A DNA stretch of 64,000 nt from Apoda limacodes (Eukaryota > Arthropoda > Insecta > Lepidoptera > Limacodidae). Both the position numbers and the translations under genes were made by a program. Shown here one piece after another: positions 1 to 11,294 of this stretch (the stretch's first letter is position 1; every line of letters begins with the position of its first letter). The stretch spans positions 6,416,001-6,480,000 of the forward strand of contig OX291562.1 in NCBI GenBank assembly GCA_946406115.1, given 5' to 3'. The notes beneath the pieces are model-generated. The model was not told where the DNA came from. It saw only the letters and a list, made by a program, of their open reading frames with translations, and searched no databases.

Positions 1-2250
1 CCCGTTACGTGGGTGCGGTTGCGATTGAATGGGGGCGAGAAGCGCCCCGGCACTCTTTGATACCTCGTGTATCCGTTCGGGCGCCGACGAACCCAGGGAC
101 GTTGGTGTCGTGTTTAGAGGGAGGCCCTATTGGGGGAGGTCGTTGAGACTAATCTCGGATAATCCGGATAGCGAGATCGTCATCTGGGGCCGTTAGTACG
201 TGCCGAGGCCGCCTAACTATTGTTTTACGACCGTGCCGAGGTCGATCGGGGGGATGGTACGTTGTGAATTGCACAATTAATCGATTTGGGTGATTTTGTG
301 TACGCTCGAAAAAGCGGACTGCCAGATCTTTAAAATATTGGGGAATCGTGAGTAGTTCGAAATCTCTGTGTAGGTCCGCATTGCGGTACGTCCAGGAAGC
401 TCCGGAGGCCGCTCTGAGAAAGCGGTTTTGGAGGGTCTGAAGTTTGTGGAGATTGCGCTTGGATAACGCGAAGACTACGCTAGCATAAGCTAGTATGGGG
501 CGGATACAAGTTGTGTAAAGATTCAACTTATTTCTAAGCGACATCTTACTGTACTTGCCTATCATGGGATAAAGACGACCGAGAACAAAAGCAGCTCGGT
601 CTCTGACTATTTTGGTGTGAGCATGGAAGTTCAAACGCCTATCCATGGTCATACCGAGATATTTAGTTTTATTTCGCCAGGGAATGGCACGACCGAAGAG
701 AGAGAGCGGAGATGGCCGCGGAGGGCAGCCTACGGTAAAAATGATGGCAGAGCTTTTGTCGGGATTCACCTCGATTCTCCATTTCCGAAACCATTCGCCT
801 AGGGCGGTGATAGCGGGTTGGAGTCTCTTAGTGATTCGACTCACTTGCCTATCGGTGGTATAGAGAGCGGTATCGTCCGCAAAGAGGGCTAGTTGGGTAC
901 CTATCGTTTTAGGGATGTCGTTGGTGTACAGAAGGTACAAGATGGGGGCGAGCACGGACCATTGCGGGACTCCTGCTTCTATGGGACGGGGGGAAGAGAG
1001 AGTGCCTTCAACTTTGTAGCGAAAGCTACGATTCGACAAATAGTCTCGTATGATGAGCACGAGACGATCTGGCAACTGAAAGTTGTACAGTTTAAAAATT
1101 AAACCGTTGTGCCAGACTTTGTCGAAAGCTTTCGCTACATCGAAGAAGACAGCGCCCGTGTGGCGGGCCTTATCTAATACTGATGGAAGCCAGTGAGAAT
1201 ATGTTCCGTGATGCGGAGGACTTGATGGACGCATGAGTGTTTGGCACGGAAGCCGAACTGCTCGTCTATTAAAATGCCTCTGGAGACTATAGCGTTCCGT
1301 AGGCGAGCGAGGAGGAGGCGTTCGTAGAATTTACCAAAGGGCCTTTAGTAAACTTATAGGGCGATAGGAGGACGGCTCGGTACGAGCTTTGCCTGGTTTA
1401 TGGATGCCTATAACAATTGCATCTTTCCATTGAGAAGGAAAGGTGCAATGTTCGACAGCGGCGTTAAAGATCGCTACTAGGAGGCAGAGAAGGGGAGGAG
1501 TGAGACGCTTTAGGATATCGTTAGAGATACCGTCCGCACCGGGGGCTTTACGGGGGCCTAGGGCGTCGTCGAAAGTGACAGGGACCGCTTTTTCGTCGTC
1601 ATTGAACGCGGGAACGTTGTTGGGACGTGTTAACGGAGGGAGAGAGTTGGCGGTGTCTGATTTTAGAGCTCTGGCTAAGTGCCAATAAGCTTGGTGAGAA
1701 GGAGAAATGTTCTCCATAAGATCACCGAAACGTTGGGCGCGAAGCTCAGCTAAAGCGGTGTTTACACGGCGGTGTAAGTCGTTAAAGCGAGCTTTATTTT
1801 CGATAGTGGGAACCTTATCGGAGGACGACAGGGCGGTGGTCCGAGTGAAGTTCGTCAAGCACCTCTATAGAGCGAAAGGGTTATTCCGAGTATTGTGGGG
1901 AAAGTAAGTGGGCGTCATGGGAGCGATGATGTCAAAGTTTAGTCTGTCAACTAAATCGTCGAGGAGTCTGCCTCTCCGTAAAGTTACTACTAATACTAAT
2001 TTAGGTCGCCGGCAAGAATGACGGCGTCGCCTAAATTTAAGAGCGACTGAAGGTCGCTCTCAAGCAAGTCTTTTAAGGGAGAGATATAAACCGATGCAAT
2101 GATGATCGGCTGATGGCCGGTCATCTCTAAGCGGCAGACGGATGTTTTTAAGTTCGTAAGTGGTGGAGGATCGATAGGGGAGCAATGCAGGGAGCGCCTG
2201 TAATAGATGAGAGTGCCTCCGAGATTGGAGGCAGTTCTATCATTGCGGAC
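1..2250 (-). pseudogene. Degenerate jockey-clade LINE ORF2 (cut by window edge)
   Basis: This is an old copy of the same LINE family that is intact at 54.5-60.4 kb. On the minus strand two open pieces remain. One (about 1858-1331) covers the linker and early reverse transcriptase with the motif RKAPGADGIS. The other (1234-149) covers RT motif A (FFDVAKAFDKVW), motif B (AGVPQWSVLAP, with Trp in place of the usual Gly), motif C (ALFADDTALY) and the C-terminal part. Compared with the intact copy there are internal deletions near 1565 and 1810, a frame break between 1234 and 1331, and only part of the endonuclease region near 1900-2250. Family similarity ends abruptly near 2250, where another LINE begins. 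It cannot make a working protein. Confidence 0.9.
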
Positions 2251-2251
2251 G

Positions 2252-4229
2252 GTTCACATTTATTTTTTTGAGATTTTTCACCACGCTATGTTGAGCTATC
2301 AACTCCCGGCTGGTGGTATTTCTACTCCCTTAGAAGTCGAAGAGGCAGTTGATACCTTCACAACTGCCATTGCACAGGCTCTAAGGGAGTCCACCAGTGT
2401 CTCAGCCACAGCTTCTGGTAAGCAGTTGTTACCGGCGCATCTCCGCGCTAAACTTAAAACTAAGAGGGACCTCCGAAAACTCTAGTGCGACACCCGTTGC
2501 CTAGTGGTGAAGAGGGACCTCAATAAGATTAGCGCGAAACTATCATCTGAAATTGCTAATTTTAGGCAACACTCAAGGGACCAGGTAATATTCAAAGCCA
2601 GCGAGAACGACACAGCTCTCTATCGCCTGGCCCGTCAAATCTCAAAAATACCTGCCCCTATCTGCCCACTCATCGACCCCGCTGGTATTCGCCATTACCA
2701 CGCAGCGGAACGCGCGGATCTTTTTGCGGACCACTTTGAGGACCAATTTAAGCCGAACCCCATTATTGACCCTGACCACACGTTAGGAGTTACAGAACGC
2801 GTAGAGCAGTTTCTCGCGGCCCCAGCCCCACCACTCAGAGGTGATTATTTTACCTCACCTAAAGAGGTTAGGAAGGAGGCCTCTAAGCTCAATAAGCGCA
2901 AATCACCCGGTCCCGACGAGATTCCAAACACAGCGATTACTATGCTGCCTAGGAAGGGTCAGGTGGCACTCACCCGTATCTTTAATGGGATACTGCGCAC
3001 TGGACATTTCCCATCTTCGTGGAAGATTGGCAAAATTATTGTTCTCCCGAAACCAGGGAAACATCGTCATCGTCCAGCTGTCCAATTTAGCCAAGTTGTT
3101 CGAACGCCTACTTTTATTTAGGATATTCCCGCATATCCAGCTTAGACGTGAACAGTATGGCTTCAGAGACAGCCACAGTACCACTTTTCAGCTTGTACGA
3201 GTGCTCCATCACATGGCCTTCCAGCTAAACAAGGGCAGGCGCACAGTCGGAGTCTTTCTCGATATGGAGAAGGCTTTCGATCGAGTTTGGCACGAGGGCT
3301 TATTACACAAGCTGTTAGAGACGGACATCCCACCGATGCTCGGGCGAGTAATAGCCTCGTTTCTGGACAAACGGAGCTTCTATGTCTCGGTCGAGAACAA
3401 CCAGTCAGCATGTAAACCCATTAGAGCAGGGGTACCTCAAGGCAGCTGCCTATCGCCACTGTTCTACGCGTTATTCACCAACGACATCCCCACTCTCAGT
3501 GACTCCGGTCTAGCTGAAGGTGTTGAAGACGTCATCCTAGCCCTTTACGCGGACGACAGCGCCTATATGTCCTCCTCCCGCAAAGCTAGTTTAGCAGCCA
3601 AAAAAATGCAGCGACTACTGGACACTTTTCCTGGCTGGCTGGATAAGTGGAGAATAGCCGTTAATGCCAGCAAGACATCAGCAATACTGACCGGCCTGCA
3701 AAAGTTTCTCCCACCGAAACTTGTGTTTCGAGGTCAAGTTATTGAGTGGCAACCCAGCGTAAAGTACTTTGGTTGTATTATAGACCGCCCCTTGCGCATG
3801 CGCAAAATGCTAGACCATGTGTCAGCAGGCGCGGTCGCGTCACGGGCGTGCCTTAGACCGGTATTTTCCTCTGACTTGCCACTCAGAACCAAAATTCGCC
3901 TGTACAATTTGTACATACGGTCGAGACTGACCTATGCAGCCCCTGCTTGGTACGGTCTTCTATCTTCTACCAGCAAACGTAAGCTCCAGGTTGTCCAAAA
4001 TAAGTCGCTGAGATTAATTAACGGCGCGGGACGCTACGTACGCAACTCCACCATCGCTAGAGACACCAAAACCGAGCCACTCGCAGAGTTCATATCTGGT
4101 TTGTCGAAACGACTATTCACCCGCGCTGATCACAGCCACCATACACACCTCAGGGGCATAGCGCCCTTACACGCCTGTCCGCCGGAAGGCAGGGCTCTGC
4201 CCCGAGAGCTTATTCCTGTGGGTGAATAA
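2252..4229 (+). pseudogene. Second jockey-clade LINE ORF2 fragment, frameshifted
   Basis: This is a reverse-transcriptase fragment from a different jockey-type subfamily, in the opposite orientation to its left neighbour. Recognisable protein starts near 2288. It is broken by a stop at about 2485 and continues 2504-3070 with RKSPGPDEIPN and a PKPGK stretch. It then shifts frame near 3070 and runs open to 4229. The second part holds motif A (FLDMEKAFDRVW), motif B (AGVPQGSCLSP) and an intact catalytic motif C (ALYADDSAY), followed by the thumb-like C-terminal region typical of jockey ORF2. There is no endonuclease domain, so the copy is 5' truncated. It abuts the end of the previous fragment with no clear spacer, which suggests insertion into it. 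Class is secure; the exact subfamily name is not. Confidence 0.85.
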
Positions 4230-4500
4230 GTTTATTTATTCACCCTCCTACCTACTCACCTACTTTCCTTATTTCATTCCGTTTTTACTGCTTATTCTCG
4301 CTTTTATTTCTGTTTTATTTTGCTTTTATTTCGTTTTTATTTCGCTTTTATTTTTGGTTACGTTTTGTTTATTGTTTTTGCTTCGTTTTTGTTTTATTTT
4401 ATTTTTCATTTTGATCTTTTACCTTGTTTTGTTTTCATTTTTTGGCGACTAATCTCGTTTCTTTTTTAAATTGATTTCCAATATTAATATCGCCTCAGGC
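4230..4500. other. T-rich low-complexity tract
   Basis: Directly after the LINE stop codon the plus strand is dominated by runs such as TTTTATTT and CTTTTATTTCG. The short hydrophobic reading frame here reflects only base composition. It may be the 3' untranslated region of the preceding LINE. Confidence 0.6.
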
Positions 4501-4675
4501 GGTATTACATAGACACCTTCAAGGGGCCCGAAAAGTAGGCTTCCTTTTAATTTCACCGGGGGTGTTCAGCACCCATGAGCTTCTGCCCGGGTCATGGTGG
4601 GAGGTAAATTCCCCGCCCCCCCTCGATACCCGCACCTCAACACCCAGAAGGGTGTAAGAGAAGATACCCACGAGA

Positions 4676-4930
4676 AGCTCCACGGCAAAGTGCACGGGAG
4701 TTTGTTGAACTAAGCAAAGGTTTAAGAGCGTAATCTTCAACGTATTGCTTAATTTTTAAAAATTCACGCTCTTACTTTTCATACAAATTTACACTGTTTG
4801 ATTTTAACTAGATTTTAACTAAACATTATCGATATTTCTTTATGTAATACAATTATTACGACTTTACTTTCAATTACATTTACACTATCCATTTTCAAAT
4901 CAACTCTGCTTGAGTACATTATGCATATAA
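4676..4930 (+). repeat. Dispersed repeat shared with the right end of the window
   Basis: Starting at AGCTCCACGGCAAAGTG, this stretch matches 63771-63980 in the same orientation. The shared blocks include GGGAGTTTGTTGAACTAAGC, GTAATCTTCAACGTATTGCTT, TTCACGCTCTTACTTTT and CAACTCTGCTTGAGTACAT, with small indels between them. No protein is apparent. The more GC-rich 4505-4675 stretch just upstream is not shared and is unassigned. Confidence 0.75.
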
Positions 4931-6240
4931 AAACATTACAGATTATTTACCTTACAAGTTAGTAATTTTACACTGTTTCTATAATTCTACATAATAAATC
5001 CTAACTGCCATTACCTAAAGTTGCTAAATTATACAAGAAATATACGATCCTAATACACTAAATACATGCGCTTCCTAAAATTAAGCAATTTCTATGTAAT
5101 TCCCTATGTATTTTACTATTTACTTAACCTTTTTACTTGAATTGTACATAGTTGAGCAAACCTTACATACTTTAAACTTAAACTTGTTGTGACTTTATTT
5201 TTCGTCACTTACAAACTTTATTATTTATAGTGTAAAATAAATACACTATATCATATAACTTACAACGATCTTACAAATTACCAACAAATTATTTTTACAT
5301 ACTATTTTAGTGTTACCTTGTGTGTCAAGTACGACTTTATTTAATAAAATTCTTACTTTAAATTATTTTACAATTTACCCTTATACGTTAAACTTATTTA
5401 TGTATTTTGTGTGGTCCGTCGCTAACAAGGACAAAAATACATTTTGTACCTATCGAGTGCTCTTACCAAATTGACTCCGACAGAAATAGATTTTCCACGG
5501 GTGATAACGCAGCTATATTTTCCTTCATGTTGCTACGGGCATGGGTGACTGGTTTTTTGGTACAGAATAAGCTGGAAATATAGAGAATTATAGAAAACCT
5601 ATAGTAAATAAATGTGTAGGCGTCCCACGGTAGGTACCTAATGAACGAATTCAGCGCAGCCGTGTGCAAAAGCCAGGTTATTTATAAACCAAATAGATTA
5701 TTTTAGGTCCCGTCCAAATAAACCCATGTGAGGTTACTTTTTAACAAGTTTTACCTATTTTTTTGCGTAATTTTGGTCTTATTCAGTTACTAGAATTGTT
5801 CGAAATTTTTCGACAGCTGCACAAAATTTACTGAATTTAAAACACTCTTCTTAAGAGCGTTACTCTCGCTGATCTAACTAGCGCCGCCGGATAATAATTT
5901 CAATTTCCACTTTGTACAAAGCGAATTTTAGAAATATGCTTCTACAGAAATATATAACTGAAATAGGTAAACTGATTTCAGAACGTTTTAATTGTTTCTA
6001 CGATAAATCTCCAAGTGGTAGATAGCATATCTGCTGAAAACGGTAACGTTACAACTTAGAGATATATCTTAGAAGCAATACAAAATTTTCCAAAAATCGC
6101 TTGTTATATATTTCTGTACAAACACATTTTTTGTTGATAACGGCAACAGGTAGACGCTTGAAATATTTACAGGCTATTTAGTTATATATTCACTTCAAAA
6201 GTAAACAATTGCATTATTTTTTTTTAAAATTTATTTAAAT
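4931..6240. other. AT-rich sequence, no gene seen
   Basis: I see no splice-compatible exon chain or recognisable protein here. A weak resemblance around 5875-6100 (CTAGCGCCGCC followed by AATTTC-rich sequence) to the repeat at 43.46 and 51.65 kb is the only structure noted. Confidence 0.5.
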
Positions 6241-6244
6241 AATT

Positions 6245-6375
6245 AAATTAAACAAATATTTGAGGGGGGCTCCCACACAGCAAACGTGATTTTTTTGCCG
6301 TTTTTATAGATAATGGTACTGGTACGGAACCCTTCGTGCGCAAGTCCGACTCGCACTTGGCCGATTTTCCAAATT
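6245..6375 (+). repeat. Dispersed repeat tail (GGAACCCTTCGTGCGC ... GACTCGCACTTGGCC)
   Basis: The phrase TACGGAACCC...GTGCGCGA..CCGACTCGCACTTGG.CG recurs in the window (for example 44935-44985 on the same strand, and partial forms near 15450, 20950 and 26390). It is a short interspersed repeat tail. Its parent element cannot be identified from this window. Confidence 0.6.
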
Positions 6376-6465
6376 TACTTTGTTTAAATAGGAGACCATC
6401 AATGACGATTGGCGGCCCTGGTGGACGTAAGGAAAACTCTTAAGCAAAATTGTGAGAACTATTAG

Positions 6466-6716
6466 ACCGGGAGACAGTGACACAAAATATTGGGTCCTTT
6501 GTACCAGTATGGCGGTCGAAAAGAAAAATGATGGTCATAGAGTAGAGGTACCAGACCGGCGGCCCAATCGCGTGGGCGTTAGTCGAACATGTCGGATAAT
6601 TAGAAGTGTCGAACGATTTGTTCCACAAATTTCCTTGTATTTTCCGATAGTCCATAAAATAAAAGTAGGCGGTAGCGTAATGCCATACTTCTCTGGTGTG
6701 ACTTACAGCCCGCCTA
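6466..6716 (+). repeat. Left arm of ~250 bp inverted repeat pair
   Basis: This segment is the approximate reverse complement of 9402-9672. Shared blocks include GCCCAATCGCGTGGGCGTTA, GTCGAACGATTTGTTCCACA, CCTTGTATTTTCCGATAGTC and AAGTAGGCGGTAGCGTA. Identity looks like about 80% by eye. Together the arms enclose a jockey fragment and a CR1-like LINE. Confidence 0.8.
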
Positions 6717-6890
6717 ATCCCCCCGCCGACCTCGGCATGGTCGTAAAGCCATAGTTAGGCGGCCTCGGCACGTGCTAACGGCCCCAGATGACGGTCTCGC
6801 TATCCGGATAGCGAGATTAGTCTCAACGACCTTCCTCCAAAAACGACGCCGACGTCCCCGGATTTGTCGCCGCCCGCAATGAATATAACA
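6717..6890 (+). pseudogene. 3'-terminal fragment of the window's jockey LINE family
   Basis: The block with GGCGGCCTCGGCACGTGCTAACGGCCCCAGATGACG followed by CTCGCTATCCGGATAGCGAGATTAGTCTC corresponds, in the opposite orientation, to the C-terminal coding part of ORF2 in the intact LINE (near 54940-55010). It is a decayed remnant of about 170 bp. Confidence 0.8.
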
Positions 6891-8559
6891 CGAGGTATGA
6901 AATGCAAATTTTGCAAAACTTTTTTTTTTTATACCACAAAGTTGGCAAACAAGCTTACGGTCCGCCTGATTGTAAGCGGTCACCGTAGCCTATGGACGCT
7001 TGCAACACCGGAGGTATCACTTGCGCGTTACCGAACCTTCAGAAATCTAATAACTTCTTTCTTGAAGAACTCCATACTCTAGTCCTTGCAGAAAACCTTG
7101 GCAGGGAGCTCATTCCACAACTAAAGCGTTCGCGGGAGGAAGTTTCTCTGAAACCGTACTGTACGCGACCATTTAGGATCTAAAGTGTGAGAATTAATTC
7201 CCTGCCGATGGCGAGTGGTGCGATGGTAGAAAGTAGCCGTGGGCATCATTTCGAACAATTCCTCAGAACACAACCCATTGTACAAGCGGTAGAACACACA
7301 CAGGGAGGCAAAGTCTCTCCTCAGGCTTAAGGGCTCGATACCGCAAGTGAGTTTGGAATCGTCGACAATTCTCACAGCCCGTCGTTGAACCGGGTCAAAA
7401 GGGCCAAGCTGGTATCCGGGTGCACCTGCCCAGAGATGGCAGCAGTACTCCATATGGGGCCGAACTTGCGACTTGTAAAGTAACAACCTTTGCCCCGACG
7501 TGAAGTATTGCTTCGCTCTGTTGAGTACACCAAGTTTTTTGGACGTCAGCTTCACCTTATCTTGTAAATGATCTCAGAACTGAACATCGCTGGAGATGTC
7601 GACACCAAAGATCCCAATGCTCTTGGAGTGTTTAGGAATTGTGGGACCACAGTGAATGGAGTTTTCTTAGCGGTGAACGCGCACACTTGAGTCTTTGTAG
7701 GGTTGAATCGGACCAAGTTCTGAGTTAAAGCAGATCTGCCTCCATGGGTACGATGCGTAAAATTCTCGCAATCCATCCCAGTCTGCCGACTTATAGTGCC
7801 ACACACGACGCCAATTAGTTGGCCAAGATGGATCGGGTTGTGAGCATGACATTTGAGTCCGAATGAGACAGTGGTCCGAGGAGCCAAGAGGCGCATCCAC
7901 TGAGACGGAGTATCCGTCCGGACGAGAAGCTAGCAGTAAGGAGCTCGTATGTTCCTCTTTATCTGGTATTCTCGTTGGAGAAAGTACCAGCTGAGAGAAT
8001 CCATAGGTAAGAGCAAACTCATGAACAAATATCCCAGCATAGTTATTGGTTCGAGAACTGAGCCACTCGCGATGGTGGGCGTTAAATTCTCCCAAAATAA
8101 CTAGTTCTGCTGTGGGATATTGCTCTAGAACTTTGTCAGTCGTCAAACTCAGGTGCGTGAATAGTCGAGTTACGTCCGTGTCACCGCTATGAGACCTTTA
8201 TAGGCACGCATAGATACGAGTATGGCCGCCTTAATCTACGCGCACCCACAATATCGACAGGTCCCTGTCTTCAAGGCTATGAAGGCGGCGACAGCAGATA
8301 TCCTCCCGGACGAACATACATACACCGGCACGACTCATAAAATTGTGTTCGAGTTTGTAGCCGGGATAGTGAAGGTATGATGTGCCGGGCAGGATATCTG
8401 CGTCTCCGTTAGAAAAAGAATGGTCGGCTGCGCAGTCTCGAGATGGTGGTGGACTGCGTTGAGATTTGCGTGAATACCCCTGATGTTGCAAAAATCCACA
8501 TTATATGTGGATGGAGTAGCCGCTGTACAAACTCTTTTCTTTTTCGTTCTCATGGCCAT
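6890..8559 (-). pseudogene. Internally deleted CR1-like LINE (EN + RT C-terminus)
   Basis: Minus-strand relic of a CR1-like (possibly Daphne-type) non-LTR element. From 8559 down to about 7740 several frames together encode an exonuclease/endonuclease/phosphatase-type endonuclease: a start with KKRVCTAATPSTYNVDFCN, then FLTETQIS, a GEFNAHHREWL block and LGSSDHCLI. At about 7740 the sequence jumps straight to the C-terminal RT region. An open piece at 7555-7121 contains KKLGVLNRAKQYFTSGQRLL, MEYCCHLWAGAPGYQL and FYHRTTRHRQG. The central RT core with the catalytic YADD is missing, along with frame-disrupting indels. The 3' end at 6895-7120 is the tail sequence (GGTGGCAAACAAGC..ACGGTCCGCC..) found as solo copies many times elsewhere in the window. 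Confidence 0.85.
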
Positions 8560-9250
8560 AATATATAAAAAAAGTTACTAAGACTAAGGATGAGGATTCA
8601 CTGCACAGACAGCTTAGAGGACAAAAGGTGCGGTTCTAAGACTGCCGAAGCTCGCCACAGATGATACGGTTGCTGGCACGGCGGGCGGAAGGGCCCCTGA
8701 TCCCCCTCTGTTGCAGTAGCCGGATCCACTCCGGTCTCCTTCTTCGGCACGACTACCACTTCAGATACTTTACACAGGCTGGCGGATCAGCCTCCCAGGG
8801 CGGAGATTAAGTGATCCCTGGGTTCGGGATCCCGTTCAACCTGCACGGCCAGCGGTCAGCCGTTTCATCAGGTCTCCCTGACCGCCGAACCAGTACGCCG
8901 CGTCTACGCCGAGCATGACAGCAACAAGCACCGCCGGTCCTCCGCTGTCCGCGCAGCGAATCCTCAATGAGCTCTGGCAACCTTACTCACCGCCAGGAAC
9001 ACAACACTACTTAATGTTAATGTTATTATGGCCGCGGTTTTCTGTAAGGTGGAGGTACTTCCCCAGTTCGGGCCGCTCATTCGAGCAAGTACTCGCTATG
9101 CCCTGCTTTAGTTGTTCGGGTGGCTTATTCGAGCGAGTACTTGCAGTGCCCTACCTCTCTCAGTTTCTGCCTGATCATAAATAGAAGTCTGATAATGTAA
9201 AATAAATGTAAAAATAAACCTGTGGGAGGTGGCAAATGTGTAAATTTTTT
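8560..9250 (-). other. GC-rich stretch upstream of the CR1-like ORF
   Basis: This lies where the 5' untranslated or ORF1 part of the CR1-like LINE should be and is clearly more GC-rich than the flanks up to about 9190. I see no convincing reading frame, so it is probably the decayed 5' part of that element. Confidence 0.5.
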
Positions 9251-9401
9251 TTTATTGTAAGATTTTATTCGTATTTTGGGCGATTTGTGCCAGTATGGCA
9301 CTAATTTGTCCCCCTACTAGACGTATGAAAATAATAATAACGGTCACAAAAATCCAATCCAAATCGTTTTGCAAAAAAAAAAATTACTCCCTTGCGATGG
9401 T

Positions 9402-9672
9402 ATGGCGGGCTGTAAGTCAAACCGGAGAAGTATGGCAATACGCTACCGCCTACTTTTTTTTTATGGACTATCGGAAAATACAAGGATTTTTGTGGAACAA
9501 ATCGTTCGACACTTGTAATTTATCCGACACGTTCGACTAACGCCCACGCGATTGGGCCACCGGTACTACCGCTATGATCATTATTTTTCTTTTCGTCATT
9601 TCGTAGTTAGACCCCAGAAGAACCGCCATACAGGTACAAATGACCCAATCCCGGACTCCCGGTCTATATAAT
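9402..9672 (-). repeat. Right arm of ~250 bp inverted repeat pair
   Basis: Reverse-complement partner of 6466-6716. Its outer edge lies only about a dozen bases from the stop codon of the minus-strand gene at 9685, so the repeat may have arrived at or cut the gene's 3' end. Confidence 0.8.
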
Positions 9673-9684
9673 AAAAAAATGTGA

Positions 9685-11294
9685 TTAATAACTGAAATAT
9701 TTATATTCTTTATTATTTTTTCTTTTTGGCTGTCCATGATTTGATTTCGTCAACTTGTGTCGCTGTAGCACGATATGCTTTAGTTTCTTCACTGCCTTAC
9801 GAAATGACGTTTTTGGAAGGCGAGAAAGATTTGGATACTTTTTCTTCGTTTCTTCAAAAACTTGTGCCATTCTATAATCTGGTATCATTTCAATATGCCG
9901 TAGGTACTGAAAATAATTATAATTAAGTCCTTATATTTTTATTTAATAAAAGAAGTGGATTGGTGATGAAGTGGTTCTCTAATGTTATTAAATTACTAGA
10001 GATTATTTTAGGTTTTCTTTAAGGACTACGGTATGGGGTTCTTCAAGAAAATAGTTATTGGATTTCTGAAGGGTCGGCAACGCGTTACAAGCGTCCATAG
10101 GCTACGGTGACCGCTTACCATCACGCGGACTGTATGCTTGTTTGCCACCTTAGTGGTATAAAAAAGAAAAAGATTTGGCCAGCGGCTCCGCCTGCCTCAA
10201 ATTCGGTTAGCTGTAGTTTGTTTAAGCTTTTGAATTTTTCAGAATAAAATAACATATCTCCTATCCCGGGACCCCGGGACCTAACCTCATTCATTCCGAT
10301 CCGTCCAGTGGTTGAAGCGTGATTGAGTTAACAGAAACATCCAAACTCTCACATTAATAATATTAGTGGGATAAAAATGTTCTAATAAAAAATGTACTTT
10401 TATGGCCAGCAAAAAGATTGCTAACAATTCTCGTTTGAAATCCATAGAAATAAGATATACATTGCGCATTTGAAATGACGTATGAAAATCATCGATTGTC
10501 ACGAAATCGCAATGTATATCTTATTTCTTTCAAAAGAGGTTAGCAATCTTTTTACGGAATCGACCCGCAGATCGTTTGAAGTCATGTTTTTTTTAATATG
10601 TAGAGTTTTATGCTGACTGACGTCAAAAAAAGTGATATTGTATCCTATTTTTGAGAAATAAACTATTTGAAATTTATGTTTACGTTTTCAAAACATTTTA
10701 AATATTTCATATCTGATTACAATTTGTATAAATCTTATTTCACAAAAAATGTATTAAACGTAATTAACTTCTAATTACAGTATTTATTATAAGCCTACTA
10801 TTATGTCTCTTTATAATTTGCTCCTGTGGCTAAAATGATATAATAAGAGAGATAAAATGAAATTCATCTCAATATTCACTAAACTGAAAGGTTTTTGTTA
10901 AAAGCTTAGACCTTTTTTACTCTGTGGTTTCTTTGTAGGCCCTGTCTACCATAAAATATTTTAGAAAAAAAATATTAAAGATAAAAATACAATAGAATAC
11001 ACTTTATAGAATACGTACTCTTTCATTTTTCTTGAAGATCATATCATCACTAAATATATTTAACAGATTCTTTGGCTCTTTTTCTTCTGCTGGCACATAA
11101 CTCTGAAATAAAAACACTCAAATTCAGCATAGTCAAAAATTCAAAACTTTTACTGATTTTGGCAATAAAACAATAACTGTGTCGTTATATTAAAATAGAC
11201 ATACCTCTTTGAAGTGTAAATCTTTGCAAATCACATCTTTGACAACATGTACTAAAATAATCAAGACAAGTAAATAATTTCTAAAAGGTTTCAT
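9685..11294 (-). CDS. Small basic secreted protein, 3 exons (hypothetical)
   Basis: Proposed exons on the minus strand: 11294-11205 (90 nt), 11102-11019 (84 nt) and 9906-9685 (222 nt, ending TAA). All junctions are GT/AG and phase 0, giving 131 residues. Exon 1 starts MKPFRNYL and continues with a hydrophobic LVLIILVHVV core, a good signal peptide. Exon 2 encodes SYVPAEEKEPKN and ends KKNER. Exon 3 begins YLRHIEMIPDYRMAQVFEE and becomes Lys/Arg-rich (KTSFRKAVKKLKH, QPKRKNNKE). I recognise no domain. The second intron holds a CR1-like tail and a hairpin MITE. Doubts: the exon 2 donor (GTACGT) could instead be read through to a stop at 11004, and another frame of exon 3 is also fairly open. Exon 1 plus exon 2 are better supported than the link to exon 3. 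The architecture resembles the plus-strand gene at 52307. Confidence 0.5.
10000..10175 (+). repeat. Solo CR1-like LINE 3' tail
   Basis: Contains TTTAAGGACTACGGTATGGGGTTCTTCAAG, GGGTCGGCAACGCG, CGTCCATAGGCTACGGTGACCGCTTACCATCA and ends TAGTGGTATAAAAAAG. This is the same 3' end as the CR1-like element at 6895-7120, here in plus orientation and without coding sequence. Confidence 0.85.
10280..10385 (+). repeat. RTE/SINE-type 3' tail
   Basis: The order CGTCCAGTGGTTGAAGCGTG..AACATCCAAACT..TAATATTAGTGGGAT is the short 3' tail shape seen at several other places in the window (for example near 31500 and 44330). It is a dispersed repeat remnant. Confidence 0.55.
10405..10568. mobile_element. Hairpin MITE, family 1 (copy 1)
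   Basis: Long imperfect palindrome. The arms carry AGATTGCTAAC and GAAATAAGATATACATTGCG on one side and their complements on the other, around a short loop with the ACGTCATTTC/GAAATGACGT element. The right end TTTTACGGAATCGACCCGC matches the terminal inverted repeat of the second copy at 34644-34815. No coding capacity. Confidence 0.8.

Noticed and set aside
4222..4452. Hydrophobic 76-codon frame resembling a membrane protein
   Set aside because: Pure consequence of a T-rich tract (Phe/Leu codons); no other evidence.
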